Below, piece after piece: positions 24,569 through 33,035 of a stretch of 52,733 nucleotides of DNA. A program made the translations under genes and the position numbers. Each line of letters begins with the position of its first letter. Position 1 is the stretch's first letter. This DNA comes from Richelia sp. SL_2_1. Its GTDB lineage: Bacteria > Cyanobacteriota > Cyanobacteriia > Cyanobacteriales > Nostocaceae. Location: the NCBI GenBank assembly GCA_012033205.1, contig JAAUSO010000027.1:1-52733 (forward strand), read 5' to 3'. The notes below the pieces were generated by a model. That model was not told the DNA's origin. It worked only from the letters and a program-made list of their open reading frames with translations, and ran no database searches.

Positions 24569-25939
24569 CTACTCCCTCTTCCCTGCTCTTTTAACTTTCA
24601 ACGACACTCCACCACTGGGAACAATTGTAATTCCCCGTCGCATCGGTTTTACTGGTTTTTTATCAGTTAATTCCAATTCAAATTTGGATAAAATTGTTGT
24701 TAAAATCAACTTCATTTCGTACATTGCAAAAGCGGAACCAATACAACCACGATAACCTCCTCCAAAAGGCAGGTATTCAAATGCGGAAAATTTTTGATTG
24801 AGAAATCTTTCGGGAATAAATTTATCTGGTTGTTGGTAAGTTGCTTCTCGACGATGGGCTAAATAGATGCAGGGAACTAAAACTGTACCGGAATCATATT
24901 TTTTTCCAGCAACTTCTATTTTATCTAGAGTCATCCGGGGAGTACAAATTAAAGCGATGGGGTGAAGTCGCATTGTTTCGCAGCAAACCGCATTTAAGTA
25001 AGGTAATTGAGTTATTCTTTCGGGAGAATTTTCATTATCTAAAGTTTGTAATTCATTGATTAACTTCTTCTTTACTTCTGGATGTGAGTGAATCAGATAA
25101 AATAACCAAGCTAAGACTCCAGAGGTGGTTTCGTAACCTAAAAGTAGTAAAGAAACTAATTGGTCTCGCAATTCTTTATCTGTCATTTTCTCATTTTCTT
25201 CGTCACGCGCTGACATTAATAAGCTTAAAATATCTGTATCTAAATTATCTAAATTATTGCACTTAGTTCTACGTTCGGAAATTTCTGCATAGATTAATTG
25301 ATCAATTTCTTTGCGTCTTTGGAGATAATTTCCCCAAGGACTCCATTTTCCCAAATCTTTTTGTAAAGGTGGAAAGAAAAACAAACTAGAATACCAAGGT
25401 TTAGTAATGTCATTTAATAGTGCAGTTAATAATTTTCTTAACTTCTGATAACGTTCTCCTGGAGTGATTCCAAATACAACTTGCAGGATAATTTGTAAAG
25501 TGATATCCGGCATTACTTGCTGCATGGAAACAATATTATCAACCTGCCAACTGCTTGTGACATATTCAGTTATACGACAGATTGTATTCCCATAAGATTT
25601 AAGGCGATTAGCTCCGCTAAACGTCTTCGACGTAACGCCATGAAAGGGAGGCATCAATAATTGTCTTTGACGGTTGTGGGATTTACCTTCTTGAAAGACG
25701 ATGGAATCACTGCCAAATAAGGGTTTGAATACGTGGGTAGCTCTTTTGAAATCTAATTTTTTGCTGGGAATTGCAAAACAATCATCAATCGCTTGAGGAC
25801 TGCTAAAAAAGACAACTGGTGGCGAATTTACACCTAATACTCTTAAAGTAAAAATATCACCGTATGTTGCTGCTTGGTTATCAAAAAATTTTGTAGGATT
25901 AGCAATTAGTTGTAAGGTTTGGATTAAGGAATTGGTCAT
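24569..25939 (-). CDS. Cytochrome P450 with a 9-residue in-frame insertion
   Basis: A 456-residue heme monooxygenase resembling the cyanobacterial CYP110 group. I-helix LLLLGYETTSGVLAW, K-helix ETMR, and the heme loop FGGGYRGCIG with Cys at about 399. Compared with the paralogue at 26926 the segment after MPPFHG has ten residues (VTSKTFSGAN) where the paralogue has one Asp (HGDRM): a 27-bp insertion at 25609-25635 in what would read GGCGATCGCC. It sits near the B'/C helices, so substrate access could change. The substrate is unknown; fatty-acid or terpenoid oxidation is typical for the group. Confidence 0.9.
   Translation of the reverse strand: MTNSLIQTLQLIANPTKFFDNQAATYGDIFTLRVLGVNSPPVVFFSSPQAIDDCFAIPSKKLDFKRATHVFKPLFGSDSIVFQEGKSHNRQRQLLMPPFHGVTSKTFSGANRLKSYGNTICRITEYVTSSWQVDNIVSMQQVMPDITLQIILQVVFGITPGERYQKLRKLLTALLNDITKPWYSSLFFFPPLQKDLGKWSPWGNYLQRRKEIDQLIYAEISERRTKCNNLDNLDTDILSLLMSARDEENEKMTDKELRDQLVSLLLLGYETTSGVLAWLFYLIHSHPEVKKKLINELQTLDNENSPERITQLPYLNAVCCETMRLHPIALICTPRMTLDKIEVAGKKYDSGTVLVPCIYLAHRREATYQQPDKFIPERFLNQKFSAFEYLPFGGGYRGCIGSAFAMYEMKLILTTILSKFELELTDKKPVKPMRRGITIVPSGGVSLKVKRAGKRE
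25609..25635. repeat. 27-bp insertion inside a former HIP1 site of the P450 gene
   Basis: On the + strand GGCGAT is followed by 27 bp starting TAGCTCCGCTAAACG and ending CGACGTAA, then CGCC. The flanks join to GGCGATCGCC. Insertion point and the ending (ACGTAA versus ACGCTAA) match the higB insertion at 358-378 read on the opposite strand. The length keeps the P450 frame open. Confidence 0.65.
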
Positions 25940-26300
25940 AGTTAGGTTAAAGGTTAAAGGTTAAAAATTTCAAAGATAATCCTCATAAATAATAGCGGCT
26001 ATGTCCTACTGAACACGCTGCGCTAACAAAGCGATTTTATTCCTATGCTCTTTTTATTTTTTACTTTTTAATCAAAGTCTTGTTCGGTGAAATATCTCCC
26101 TATATTTCTATATTTGAATATATATCGATAATTTTGGCAATTATACAAGTTTAAATAAATCTAAGTACCCCTGCGGGGGATTAAGCTACCATGTCGAATT
26201 CTCGATTAATGAATCAGATAATTGAAAAAAATCATCAAAAATTTTGTGATACAAAAACGAATTTAAGTAACACAACATTTACAAATCTAGAGCAGATTTT
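25940..26300. other. Intergenic region with two repeats
   Basis: 361 bp. It contains GGTTAAA heptamers next to the P450 start, the dispersed repeat at 26001-26028, and a CCCCTGCGGGG hairpin near 26168. No convincing gene; a 37-codon open frame at 26191-26304 was judged chance. Confidence 0.5.
26001..26028. repeat. Dispersed 28-bp repeat (reverse orientation)
   Basis: The reverse complement begins TGTTAGCGCAGCGTGT and ends AGGACAT, the same as 32938-32965 with about four differences. Confidence 0.65.
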
Positions 26301-26765
26301 TTAAGCTATTTTTCTAAGTTGAGCTTCAATTTCTTGATAAGTGCAGCCGTTGGTTGCTATTGGTTGTGAAAAAGTCTCAATCCAAGCTCTTGCTTTGCAT
26401 CCTGGCATGGGATTTTCATGTTCATATACGACAACACAAGGTCCAGGAATTACTACTCTACTAGAATAAATATTCTCGTTCCTACACTTAACGCTTATAG
26501 CTGGTAGGAATTCACCATCAATTTTCTTTTTGCCGATTAAGTGACGGTTGATGTGAACAAAGCTTTGAGCAGGAGTCCTTACTTTCTTCCAGATTGACTT
26601 GGGACCGCGAGACGCTGTTTTTATCTTGGGATAACCTTCTACCAAAGGAATTATCCAAGTCCGACCTACTTTATAAGCTCCATAAACTCTATTTTGAGCC
26701 AATAGACATCTTAATCTTCTTGTAGAAATATTTAATAATTTTGCTGCTTCGGTAGTACCAATCAT
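26301..26765 (-). CDS. Helix-turn-helix (excisionase/MerR-like) protein with unknown C-domain
   Basis: A 154-residue basic protein. Residues 1-45, MIGTTEAAKLLNISTRRLRC and VGRTWIIPL, form an excisionase-type winged helix-turn-helix as in small recombination directionality factors or regulators. The rest (GPKSIWKKVRTPAQSFVHIN, AWIETFSQPIATNGCTYQEI) is not recognised; its two GPxxVV/CxxR patches with several Cys suggest a compact domain. It lies alone between two P450 genes on the same strand; it may regulate them or be left from a mobile element. ATG 26765 is preferred over GTG 26771. Confidence 0.7.
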   Translation of the reverse strand: MIGTTEAAKLLNISTRRLRCLLAQNRVYGAYKVGRTWIIPLVEGYPKIKTASRGPKSIWKKVRTPAQSFVHINRHLIGKKKIDGEFLPAISVKCRNENIYSSRVVIPGPCVVVYEHENPMPGCKARAWIETFSQPIATNGCTYQEIEAQLRKIA

Positions 26766-26925
26766 ATACACTCACTGAATATTCCCATAACGGAATAGTA
26801 CTATAGTAATAGGGCAATTTAGCAAAAATTTATTTTTGCAGTGTAAACAACGAAACATCAGAAACAGGAAAGATTTGGCGTTAACTATGAACTATCTCAA
26901 CGCCAAATTTTGGCAAAATCTCAAA

Positions 26926-28299
26926 TTAATTAACCACTGACAAACTGCGAGACTTCACCGCTCGCTTTCCTTTAACAACCATTTGAATCGGACGATTTGG
27001 ACCAGTTACCAAACCGCGACGCTGGGGTTTTATCTCCCCATTATCAATTAAATCTAAATCTAGATTTCTCAGAATATTTGTGAGTATCAATTTCATTTCA
27101 AATTGAGCAAATGCCATACCAATACAGCGTCTTGCACCTCCACCAAAAGGTATAAATTCATAAGGTGAAAACTGTCTTTCTAAAAAGCGTTCTGGTTTAA
27201 ATTTCTTGGGTTCGGGATATAAATCTTCCCGTTGATGAGTCAAATAAACTGAACCATATAATAATGTACCTGCTTCTAAATCGTGACCGCACAGTGTAAC
27301 TGTCTTTTGTACTTGTCGCTGAAATAGAAGTATTCCTACTGGATAAATTCTTAAGGTTTCATTACAAACTGCGTTGAGATATGGCAATTTATTGATAGTA
27401 ATAAAGTCGGAATTTTCATCTAAACTATCAAGTTCTGTTAACAACTTTTCCCGTACTTCCGGAAATTTGTGAATCCAATATAAAGCCCAAGCTAAAGCAG
27501 TTGCGGTGGTTTCATGACCTGCAAATAACAGCGTGATTAATTCATCACGCAATTCCACATTAGTCATTGCTTCACCGTTTTCATCCCGCGCTGCCATTAA
27601 CATACTCAGAACATCAGTACGCGAATCATCTGGTGAGGCTCTCCGTTCTTCTATTTCATCATTTAACAATTGATAAATTCGTTCTCTCTGACGAAGAAAA
27701 TTTCCCCAATAGCTTTTTGCTCCCCAATCCCGTTGTAGAATCGGGAAAATCAGAAAAACTGCTTTGAGAGGGGTACTTCCTCCGGCATCTAAAATTGAAC
27801 CGAGAAGTTTTTCTAATTTAGTCGCGCGATCGCCCGAATAAATTCCAAACACTGCTTGCATAATTACCCGCATGGTAATAGCTTGCATCCCATCTCGGAC
27901 AGAAAATTGTTGACCAACTTCCCACTGATTCATAATTTCCGACGTAACTCGATCAATTGTTTGTGCATAGCAACGCATTCTATCGCCATGAAAAGCAGGC
28001 ATTAATAATTGACGTTGACGACGATGGCGATCGCCATTTGCCATAATCACAGAATGTTTTCCCATCAATGGTTCAAAAGCTTTGTTTGTGGATGATGGAG
28101 CGCTAAAATCTTTGGTATCGTTGGTTAGTATCTGCTGTAGTGCTTGTGGATTACTAATAAAAACCACAGGAGATTTTAAGTTTAAAGTAAAAATATCTCC
28201 GTAGCGTTTAGCACAGTTTTCCATCACCGATAAAGGATTGAGGATAAACTGAAATGTTTGAATGAATGAAGGAGTTTGTGGTCCATTTGGTAGTTTCAT
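26926..28299 (-). CDS. Cytochrome P450 (CYP110-like)
   Basis: A 457-residue heme monooxygenase, paralogous to the P450 at 24569. I-helix LLFAGHETTATALAW with the acid-alcohol pair, K-helix ETLR, PERFLERQFSPYEFIPFGGG then ARRCIG with Cys at about 392. The start MKLPNGPQTPSFIQTFQFIL is typical of cyanobacterial P450s that need external ferredoxin; no redox partner gene is adjacent. The C-terminus has an extra basic tail (GKRAVKSRSLSVVN). Confidence 0.93.
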   Translation of the reverse strand: MKLPNGPQTPSFIQTFQFILNPLSVMENCAKRYGDIFTLNLKSPVVFISNPQALQQILTNDTKDFSAPSSTNKAFEPLMGKHSVIMANGDRHRRQRQLLMPAFHGDRMRCYAQTIDRVTSEIMNQWEVGQQFSVRDGMQAITMRVIMQAVFGIYSGDRATKLEKLLGSILDAGGSTPLKAVFLIFPILQRDWGAKSYWGNFLRQRERIYQLLNDEIEERRASPDDSRTDVLSMLMAARDENGEAMTNVELRDELITLLFAGHETTATALAWALYWIHKFPEVREKLLTELDSLDENSDFITINKLPYLNAVCNETLRIYPVGILLFQRQVQKTVTLCGHDLEAGTLLYGSVYLTHQREDLYPEPKKFKPERFLERQFSPYEFIPFGGGARRCIGMAFAQFEMKLILTNILRNLDLDLIDNGEIKPQRRGLVTGPNRPIQMVVKGKRAVKSRSLSVVN

Positions 28300-28386
28300 C
28301 GGCTTTTACCAATTAATCTAATCTTTTATCTATTAATGGTAATTGTTTTTAGAAGATGGGGGAGATGAGGGAAAAGATAACTCCCC

Positions 28387-28415
28387 TAGAGACGGGGCGT
28401 ATTACTACGTCTCTA
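28387..28415. repeat. TAGAGACG hairpin repeat
   Basis: TAGAGACGGGGCGTATTACT then ACGTCTCTA. A member of the GTAGAGACG...CGTCTCTAC family, upstream of the P450 gene. Confidence 0.7.
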
Positions 28416-28458
28416 CACTACAACTAACTCCTCACTCTTTTAATCCAAAATCCGTCTT

Positions 28459-28499
28459 GGAAAGTTTTGGGGTTCGAGAATCTACACCCCAAACTTTCC
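28459..28499. terminator. Strong hairpin after the LCP gene
   Basis: The arms GGAAAGTTTTGGGG and CCCCAAACTTTCC pair with one bulged T around a 14-base loop, 8 bp past the LCP stop codon. No T-run follows, so it may be an RNA-stabilising stem or repeat rather than a classical terminator. Confidence 0.45.
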
Positions 28500-28506
28500 G
28501 CAAAAT

Positions 28507-29541
28507 CTAAAATCCAAAATCAAAATAACGAGTCATGATCACATCTATTTCTTGTTCATCTGGTAGCCAGTAACTAGTATTAAACTCCGAACTGCTACTA
28601 ACTCTACCGGGTAAGGTCAACATTTGGATATTTGAGCGATTAATTTGGACACCAAAATTAACTAAAGTTAGTAAACTATCAAGGTTTAAGTTGGTATCAA
28701 TATTTTCTTTAACTGTATTTAGAATAATTGGCGATCGCGCTAATGTTGCAGGATTTAATGACTGTTCTATCAAGGCTTGCATCACCATCTGTTGACGTTG
28801 AATGCGTCCGATATCACCTTGTCCATCGTTACGAAAGCGTAATAATTGTAATGTTTGGTCGCCGTTGAGATGTTGTTTTCCGGCTTTGAGATTAATATAT
28901 AAATGTTGGGAATCATCTTGATATTTCAAATCTTTGGGAACGTTAACTGTTACACCTCCCAAAGCGTCAACAAGTTTACCTACTCCTAAAACATTGATAC
29001 GAACATAACCATTTATATCTATATCTCCTAATAAATTACTGACGCTTTTAGCACTTAAATAAGCACCACCTAAACGATTAGTAGCATTGATTTTTCTAAT
29101 ACCATATCCTTCTATATCCGTGCGTGTATCTCTGGGAATAGAAAGTATATTTAATTGTTTACTTTTGGGGTCAAACCGAATCAATAACATCACATCTGTT
29201 AGTCCGTCAAAGGAATTTACTTGTGGTAAATATCCCAAATCTTTTGTTTCTGACGGTGCATTTTGGGTATCTGGAGGAAGTACACTCATTCCCATCACTA
29301 AAATATTTACGGGACGATTTAACTGCAAAAATTGTCCTTGAGAAACAACACTATCTGCAAAAAAATCTGCTTCTTCTCGACTGAGATTAACTTGCATCAA
29401 CGGCTTGCTTGTCAAAAAAATGCCAAATAATCCTCCTGCTACAGCGGATATTATGGCAAGTTTAAGCATTTTTCCCCGGAACTCTCCTTTACTATTTATC
29501 TGAGGTTTTTGCTTATGAATCAATTCCGGCAATTTTTTCAT
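28507..29541 (-). CDS. LytR-CpsA-Psr (LCP) family cell-wall polymer transferase
   Basis: A 344-residue membrane-anchored protein. A membrane helix at about 26-44 (LKLAIISAVAGGLFGIFL) is followed by the LCP catalytic domain: VNILVMGMS, LTDVMLLIRFDPKSKQLNIL, SIPRDTRTDIEGYG, KINATNRLGGA, and LLRFRNDGQGDIGRIQRQQM, containing the conserved Arg/Asp residues that bind polyprenyl pyrophosphate. LCP enzymes transfer polysaccharide from lipid carriers to peptidoglycan or other acceptors. A partner role with the polysaccharide operon at 44.5 kb is possible but not shown. Confidence 0.9.
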   Translation of the reverse strand: MKKLPELIHKQKPQINSKGEFRGKMLKLAIISAVAGGLFGIFLTSKPLMQVNLSREEADFFADSVVSQGQFLQLNRPVNILVMGMSVLPPDTQNAPSETKDLGYLPQVNSFDGLTDVMLLIRFDPKSKQLNILSIPRDTRTDIEGYGIRKINATNRLGGAYLSAKSVSNLLGDIDINGYVRINVLGVGKLVDALGGVTVNVPKDLKYQDDSQHLYINLKAGKQHLNGDQTLQLLRFRNDGQGDIGRIQRQQMVMQALIEQSLNPATLARSPIILNTVKENIDTNLNLDSLLTLVNFGVQINRSNIQMLTLPGRVSSSSEFNTSYWLPDEQEIDVIMTRYFDFGF

Positions 29542-30311
29542 AAATGAAATTAGGATGAGTAACTCAAATTTACTAACTTAATTAATGGCACATTTTTATA
29601 AATACAATTCCGTTGCTGTTGATTGCGTAATTTATAGAACAAAAATAGAACAAAATTAGCAAAATGTTGGATTCTCTTCCTGAAGCAGCGACTGTTCCCT
29701 GTAAATTTTACAATAATGTAGCCGATGGATAGATTTTGATAATTATCCGATCAACTTGAAATTGTTTACTTGGCATTGGTTACTCAATATATTAAGTGAT
29801 TATTTCACATCCTTTGAGACGGGGTCTATTGCGACATCTCGGAAAAAGATGTAGAGACGGGGCGTATTGCTACGTCTCTACAAAGGTTCTGGACAACGCA
29901 TAATTAATTTTCACCAGATGTCTATTTAGGATAATTTACGATTGATTATAGGTATAGATATAGTTATATTGATAGTTATTCTTCATCACCGGCTTAAATT
30001 CATCCCCAAAACTTAAATTAGCCGTAAAGCGATCGCCATTCATCAACTACAATTTTATTTCTTCACAATACTACCGATAAACTTTTGATTGTTTTTATAT
30101 AACGAGCGGTAAAAAGTGATTTTATTGCAGAGAAACAACTGACTAAACTTGATATTAATGTCAAATAAAATACTTTTTATTTCATAAAATAAAAATTTTA
30201 TATTTCAGTAAATATCACCTAACTTTTGTCTTTAATGCAACGCACAATTTAGATATCGACTCGAAAGAGAAGATTAATAAAGAGAGAATTAAAGAGAAAG
30301 GAATTAGATTG
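29542..30311. other. Long intergenic region between LCP and PEP-CTERM genes
   Basis: 770 bp. It holds one TAGAGACG hairpin (29851-29881) and a degraded partner just upstream (29816-29850, GAGACGGGGTCTATTGCGAC), plus A/T-rich DNA. No gene or tRNA recognised. AAAGGA 10 bases before 30312 is the ribosome site of the next gene. Confidence 0.55.
29851..29881. repeat. GTAGAGACG hairpin repeat
   Basis: GTAGAGACGGGGCGTATTGC then TACGTCTCTAC, nearly identical to 28387-28415 over its whole length. Confidence 0.7.
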
Positions 30312-31115
30312 ATGTTTAAAAAGTTATTTGCTGTTACCGCTTTATCCGCTATTGCTACCGTTTCTTATGCAGCTTCTGCACAAGCTGCTAATTTTACCTA
30401 CAGTTCTGGTGGTTATCGTGATGCGAATGTAAAAAATCAAGGTTCTTTTTCACAGAGCGTTAATCAACAAGGTTACGAAACATTCGATTTTAATGGCAGC
30501 ACCACTTTACCAGGTAATGATAGAGTCAAGTACTCCTATGAAGGCAGTAACAACAAAACCCAAGTTGTGACACTTAACAATTCCGAAATTAAATGGGCAC
30601 CTGCTGGGGTGAATGGGGAGAAGAATGAATCGCAGTATTTACAAGTATTTCAAGGTAAAAGTGCTGTTATCGAAACAGTAAAAAAAGGCGACACTTTTAA
30701 TTACTTCGGTTTAAATTTAGGTGCTTTAAGTGGAGGTAACACTCTAGAATTCTTCAATGCAGGTAATGCAGTTGAGTTCAATTACCTAGATACTAAAGGT
30801 GTGGCACAAGTTGCGACGACATTAACATACAATATCTTAACCGCACTTGCTCCGACATCAGCTCAACAGCACGGTGGTCAAACAAATGGTTTCTTCGAGT
30901 TCTTTTCCGAAGGTTTCAATGATAACTTTGACAAGATTGTAATTTCTCAAGTCGGTGGTGGTGGTTTTGAAACGGATAACCACACATTCCGCATTGCTAA
31001 AGGAAAATATTCACAAGCAGCAAGCGTACCTGAACCAAGCATCGCTTTAGGAATCTTAGCTATTGGTGGCAGTATGTTTGTAGGAAAGCGCAAACAACAA
31101 AAGTCTGCAAAATAA
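30312..31115 (+). CDS. Exported PEP-CTERM protein
   Basis: A 267-residue secreted protein with a signal peptide (MFKKLFAVTALSAIATVSYA, cleavage near AQA-AN), a central beta-rich region without known domain, and a C-terminal sorting signal: VPEPS, then a hydrophobic helix (IALGILAIGGSMFVG) and a KRKQQ basic tail. That tripartite signal is the PEP-CTERM motif recognised by exosortase. The mature part has Asn/Gly-rich segments and a NTLEFFNAGNAVEFNYLDTK stretch typical of cyanobacterial choice-of-anchor domains. ATG 30312 is preferred over TTG 30309. Confidence 0.88.
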   Translation: MFKKLFAVTALSAIATVSYAASAQAANFTYSSGGYRDANVKNQGSFSQSVNQQGYETFDFNGSTTLPGNDRVKYSYEGSNNKTQVVTLNNSEIKWAPAGVNGEKNESQYLQVFQGKSAVIETVKKGDTFNYFGLNLGALSGGNTLEFFNAGNAVEFNYLDTKGVAQVATTLTYNILTALAPTSAQQHGGQTNGFFEFFSEGFNDNFDKIVISQVGGGGFETDNHTFRIAKGKYSQAASVPEPSIALGILAIGGSMFVGKRKQQKSAK

Positions 31116-31137
31116 GTTTTAATTTCTTTAATTTTAC

Positions 31138-31179
31138 GGGACTTAGACTGTTAAAAATCTTCACTATTGTCTAAATCCC
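31138..31179 (+). terminator. Possible terminator after the PEP-CTERM gene
   Basis: GGGACTTAGAC pairs with GTCTAAATCCC around a 20-base loop, 22 bp past the stop. A second hairpin with a long T-run (GGTTGTAGGTTTTTTTTT) follows near 31260. Confidence 0.45.
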
Positions 31180-31315
31180 ATTCTGAGTAGAGATATTCCG
31201 AAAAAATATTCCCTTTAGAACTATTTCAAGTTCAAATTTCCTGCTACCTGATTAAAGGTTGTAGGTTTTTTTTTAGATATTTTACTTATTACCTCTACTT
31301 TCTACTCCCTACTCC

Positions 31316-31771
31316 CTATTGATTCAATTTTTCTAATAACTGACTAATTTCTTCTGCTTTCTCCGGTTGACGTTTTTGTAATACTTCTTGAGCTTTTTGT
31401 AAATATTCAATTGCTAGAGATTTTTGTTCTTGCTGCATATAAATTCTACTTAAACGTAAATAAGCATCTACTTTTTTAGGTGCGCGAGTAATCACTTCTT
31501 GATATTTTTCGATTGCTTGTTCAACTTTGCCTTGTTTTAATAAAGTATCACCTAAAAGTAAACGAACTACATCATTAGTAGAATTGATCGAAGTCACTTG
31601 ACGAAAAACAGCTTCTGCATTTTGATAATCTTTTTCTTGGTAAAAGTTGAGTCCTTTCTGAAATAAATTAGAAGTAATTAAAGTTTTCCATGCAAAATAA
31701 ATTAGTAGAGAAATACTTGAAATAACAATGATAATGGGAATAATGGTATCTAGTTGCAGATTTTTTAACAT
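31316..31771 (-). CDS. Membrane-anchored TPR protein
   Basis: A 151-residue protein with an N-terminal membrane helix (IIPIIIVISSISLLIYFAW) and three tetratricopeptide units (GLNFYQEKDYQNAEAVFRQV, LGDTLLKQGKVEQAIEKYQE, LRLSRIYMQQEQKSLAIEYL). It is probably a scaffold on the inner membrane; the partner is unknown. Upstream of its start lies a GTAGAGACG repeat. Confidence 0.82.
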   Translation of the reverse strand: MLKNLQLDTIIPIIIVISSISLLIYFAWKTLITSNLFQKGLNFYQEKDYQNAEAVFRQVTSINSTNDVVRLLLGDTLLKQGKVEQAIEKYQEVITRAPKKVDAYLRLSRIYMQQEQKSLAIEYLQKAQEVLQKRQPEKAEEISQLLEKLNQ

Positions 31772-31818
31772 AAAAATAAACTGTTAAAAGTTAGGAATTA
31801 GTAGCACCGAAATTTGTT

Positions 31819-31847
31819 GTAGAGACGTAGCTGGGCGTTACGTCTTT
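31819..31847. repeat. GTAGAGACG hairpin repeat (diverged)
   Basis: GTAGAGACGTAGCTGGGCGT then TACGTCTTT, a diverged member of the family at 28387 and 29851. Confidence 0.6.
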
Positions 31848-31927
31848 TATTAGAATTGGGTTACAACTCTAATACAACAGAAAATTAAACGAAAAAATGG
31901 ATAAAGTCCGACTCAGATAAAAAAGCA

Positions 31928-32869
31928 CTAACTCAAAAGACAAGAAATCGGAAAAACTAAATATTCAAGATAAAATAACTTCCAAATAAACTTGTAAGCA
32001 GTAGTTATAGAACTTTTATCTTGTAAATCTGTTTGCTGAGTGTACCACCACATCAAGCCTAAAAATACAAAATGAACTGCGATGAAAAACATTGAATTAA
32101 CTTGTGTAAAACCCAATATTCCGATCAAAATCATTCCAGCGTAACAAAAAGTTAATAGCCAACGAGAAAGATTAAAAACCGCTTCCTTACCTAATTTGAG
32201 AGTAAAAGTCGTGATATTGTACTGGCGATCGCCTTCCATATCGGGAATATCCTTAAAAATTGCGATCGCGATTGTAAACACCAAGATAAACCAGGTCAAA
32301 GTCCATACCGCAAGTGGAATAGATTGTTGAGCTTGTAGTACCCAAGAAAAGTGCAAAAATAATCCTAAATTAACAACAGCCCCTCGTACAGAAAAGATAC
32401 AAATCGCTGCCCAAAAAGGAAATCTTTTTAAACGAATTGGAGGTAAAGAATAAACAGTACCAATTGTTAAACTAATAGCCACCATTGCAAATAAAAAAGG
32501 TCCGAGCAACCAAGATAAACCCAGCGCTAAAACACCCGTAAGAATTACAATAATTTCTCCCGTGCGTTGGCTAAACTCACCAGAAGCAACAGGTAAATGA
32601 GGCTTATTAATTTTATCGATTTCGACATCTTGTAATTGATTAAGTCCGACAATATAGATATTTCCTGATAAACAAGCCACCCAAGCACCTAAAAGAGAAA
32701 GTAGGGAATAATAATTTGGAAATGGGAAATCATTATTAGTCAAAGCAATCGCAATGACATACACTCCCAAAACACTCAAACTCGTACCATAAATCGTATG
32801 CGGACGAGAAAACTTCCAAAAAGCATACAACCAACTACTTAGCAACCCTGTTTGTGACACTTGACTCAT
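31928..32869 (-). CDS. Homogentisate phytyltransferase
   Basis: A 313-residue UbiA-type prenyltransferase with eight to nine membrane helices. First Asp-rich motif NQLQDVEIDKINKPHLPVAS and second motif FKDIPDMEGDRQYNITTF are those of homogentisate phytyltransferase (plant VTE2, Synechocystis slr1736 type), which joins phytyl diphosphate to homogentisate, the committed tocopherol step. KFSRPHTIYGT near the start is also characteristic. The next gene upstream on the same strand (33036) is the tocopherol methyltransferase, supporting this over a chlorophyll synthase or menaquinone enzyme. Confidence 0.92.
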   Translation of the reverse strand: MSQVSQTGLLSSWLYAFWKFSRPHTIYGTSLSVLGVYVIAIALTNNDFPFPNYYSLLSLLGAWVACLSGNIYIVGLNQLQDVEIDKINKPHLPVASGEFSQRTGEIIVILTGVLALGLSWLLGPFLFAMVAISLTIGTVYSLPPIRLKRFPFWAAICIFSVRGAVVNLGLFLHFSWVLQAQQSIPLAVWTLTWFILVFTIAIAIFKDIPDMEGDRQYNITTFTLKLGKEAVFNLSRWLLTFCYAGMILIGILGFTQVNSMFFIAVHFVFLGLMWWYTQQTDLQDKSSITTAYKFIWKLFYLEYLVFPISCLLS

Positions 32870-32937
32870 AACAATTTTGGATTTTAGATTTTAGATTTTG
32901 GATTGAAGAATGGGATTTAGGAGTTGGGAATTAGGAG

Positions 32938-32965
32938 TGTTAGCGCAGCGTGTCCGTGAGGACAT
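32938..32965. repeat. Dispersed 28-bp repeat (forward orientation)
   Basis: TGTTAGCGCAGCGTGTCCGT then GAGGACAT; inverted copy at 26001-26028. It lies between the phytyltransferase and methyltransferase genes, inside a run of TTAGGAG/AGTTGGG heptamer-like repeats. Confidence 0.65.
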
Positions 32966-33035
32966 GGAGTTGGGAGTTAGGAGTTTAAATTTCTCCTTGT
33001 CCCCTTGTCTTCTTGCCTCCATGCCCCATGCCCAA

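Noticed and set aside
26191-26304. 37-codon + strand frame (MSNSRLMNQIIEKN...)
   Set aside because: A/T-rich low-complexity composition, GGGG too far upstream to be a good ribosome site, and it runs into the antisense 3' end of the HTH gene.
28459-28499. tRNA-like GGTTCGAGAATC string
   Set aside because: The surrounding bases form one long hairpin, not a cloverleaf, and no acceptor or anticodon arms can be drawn.
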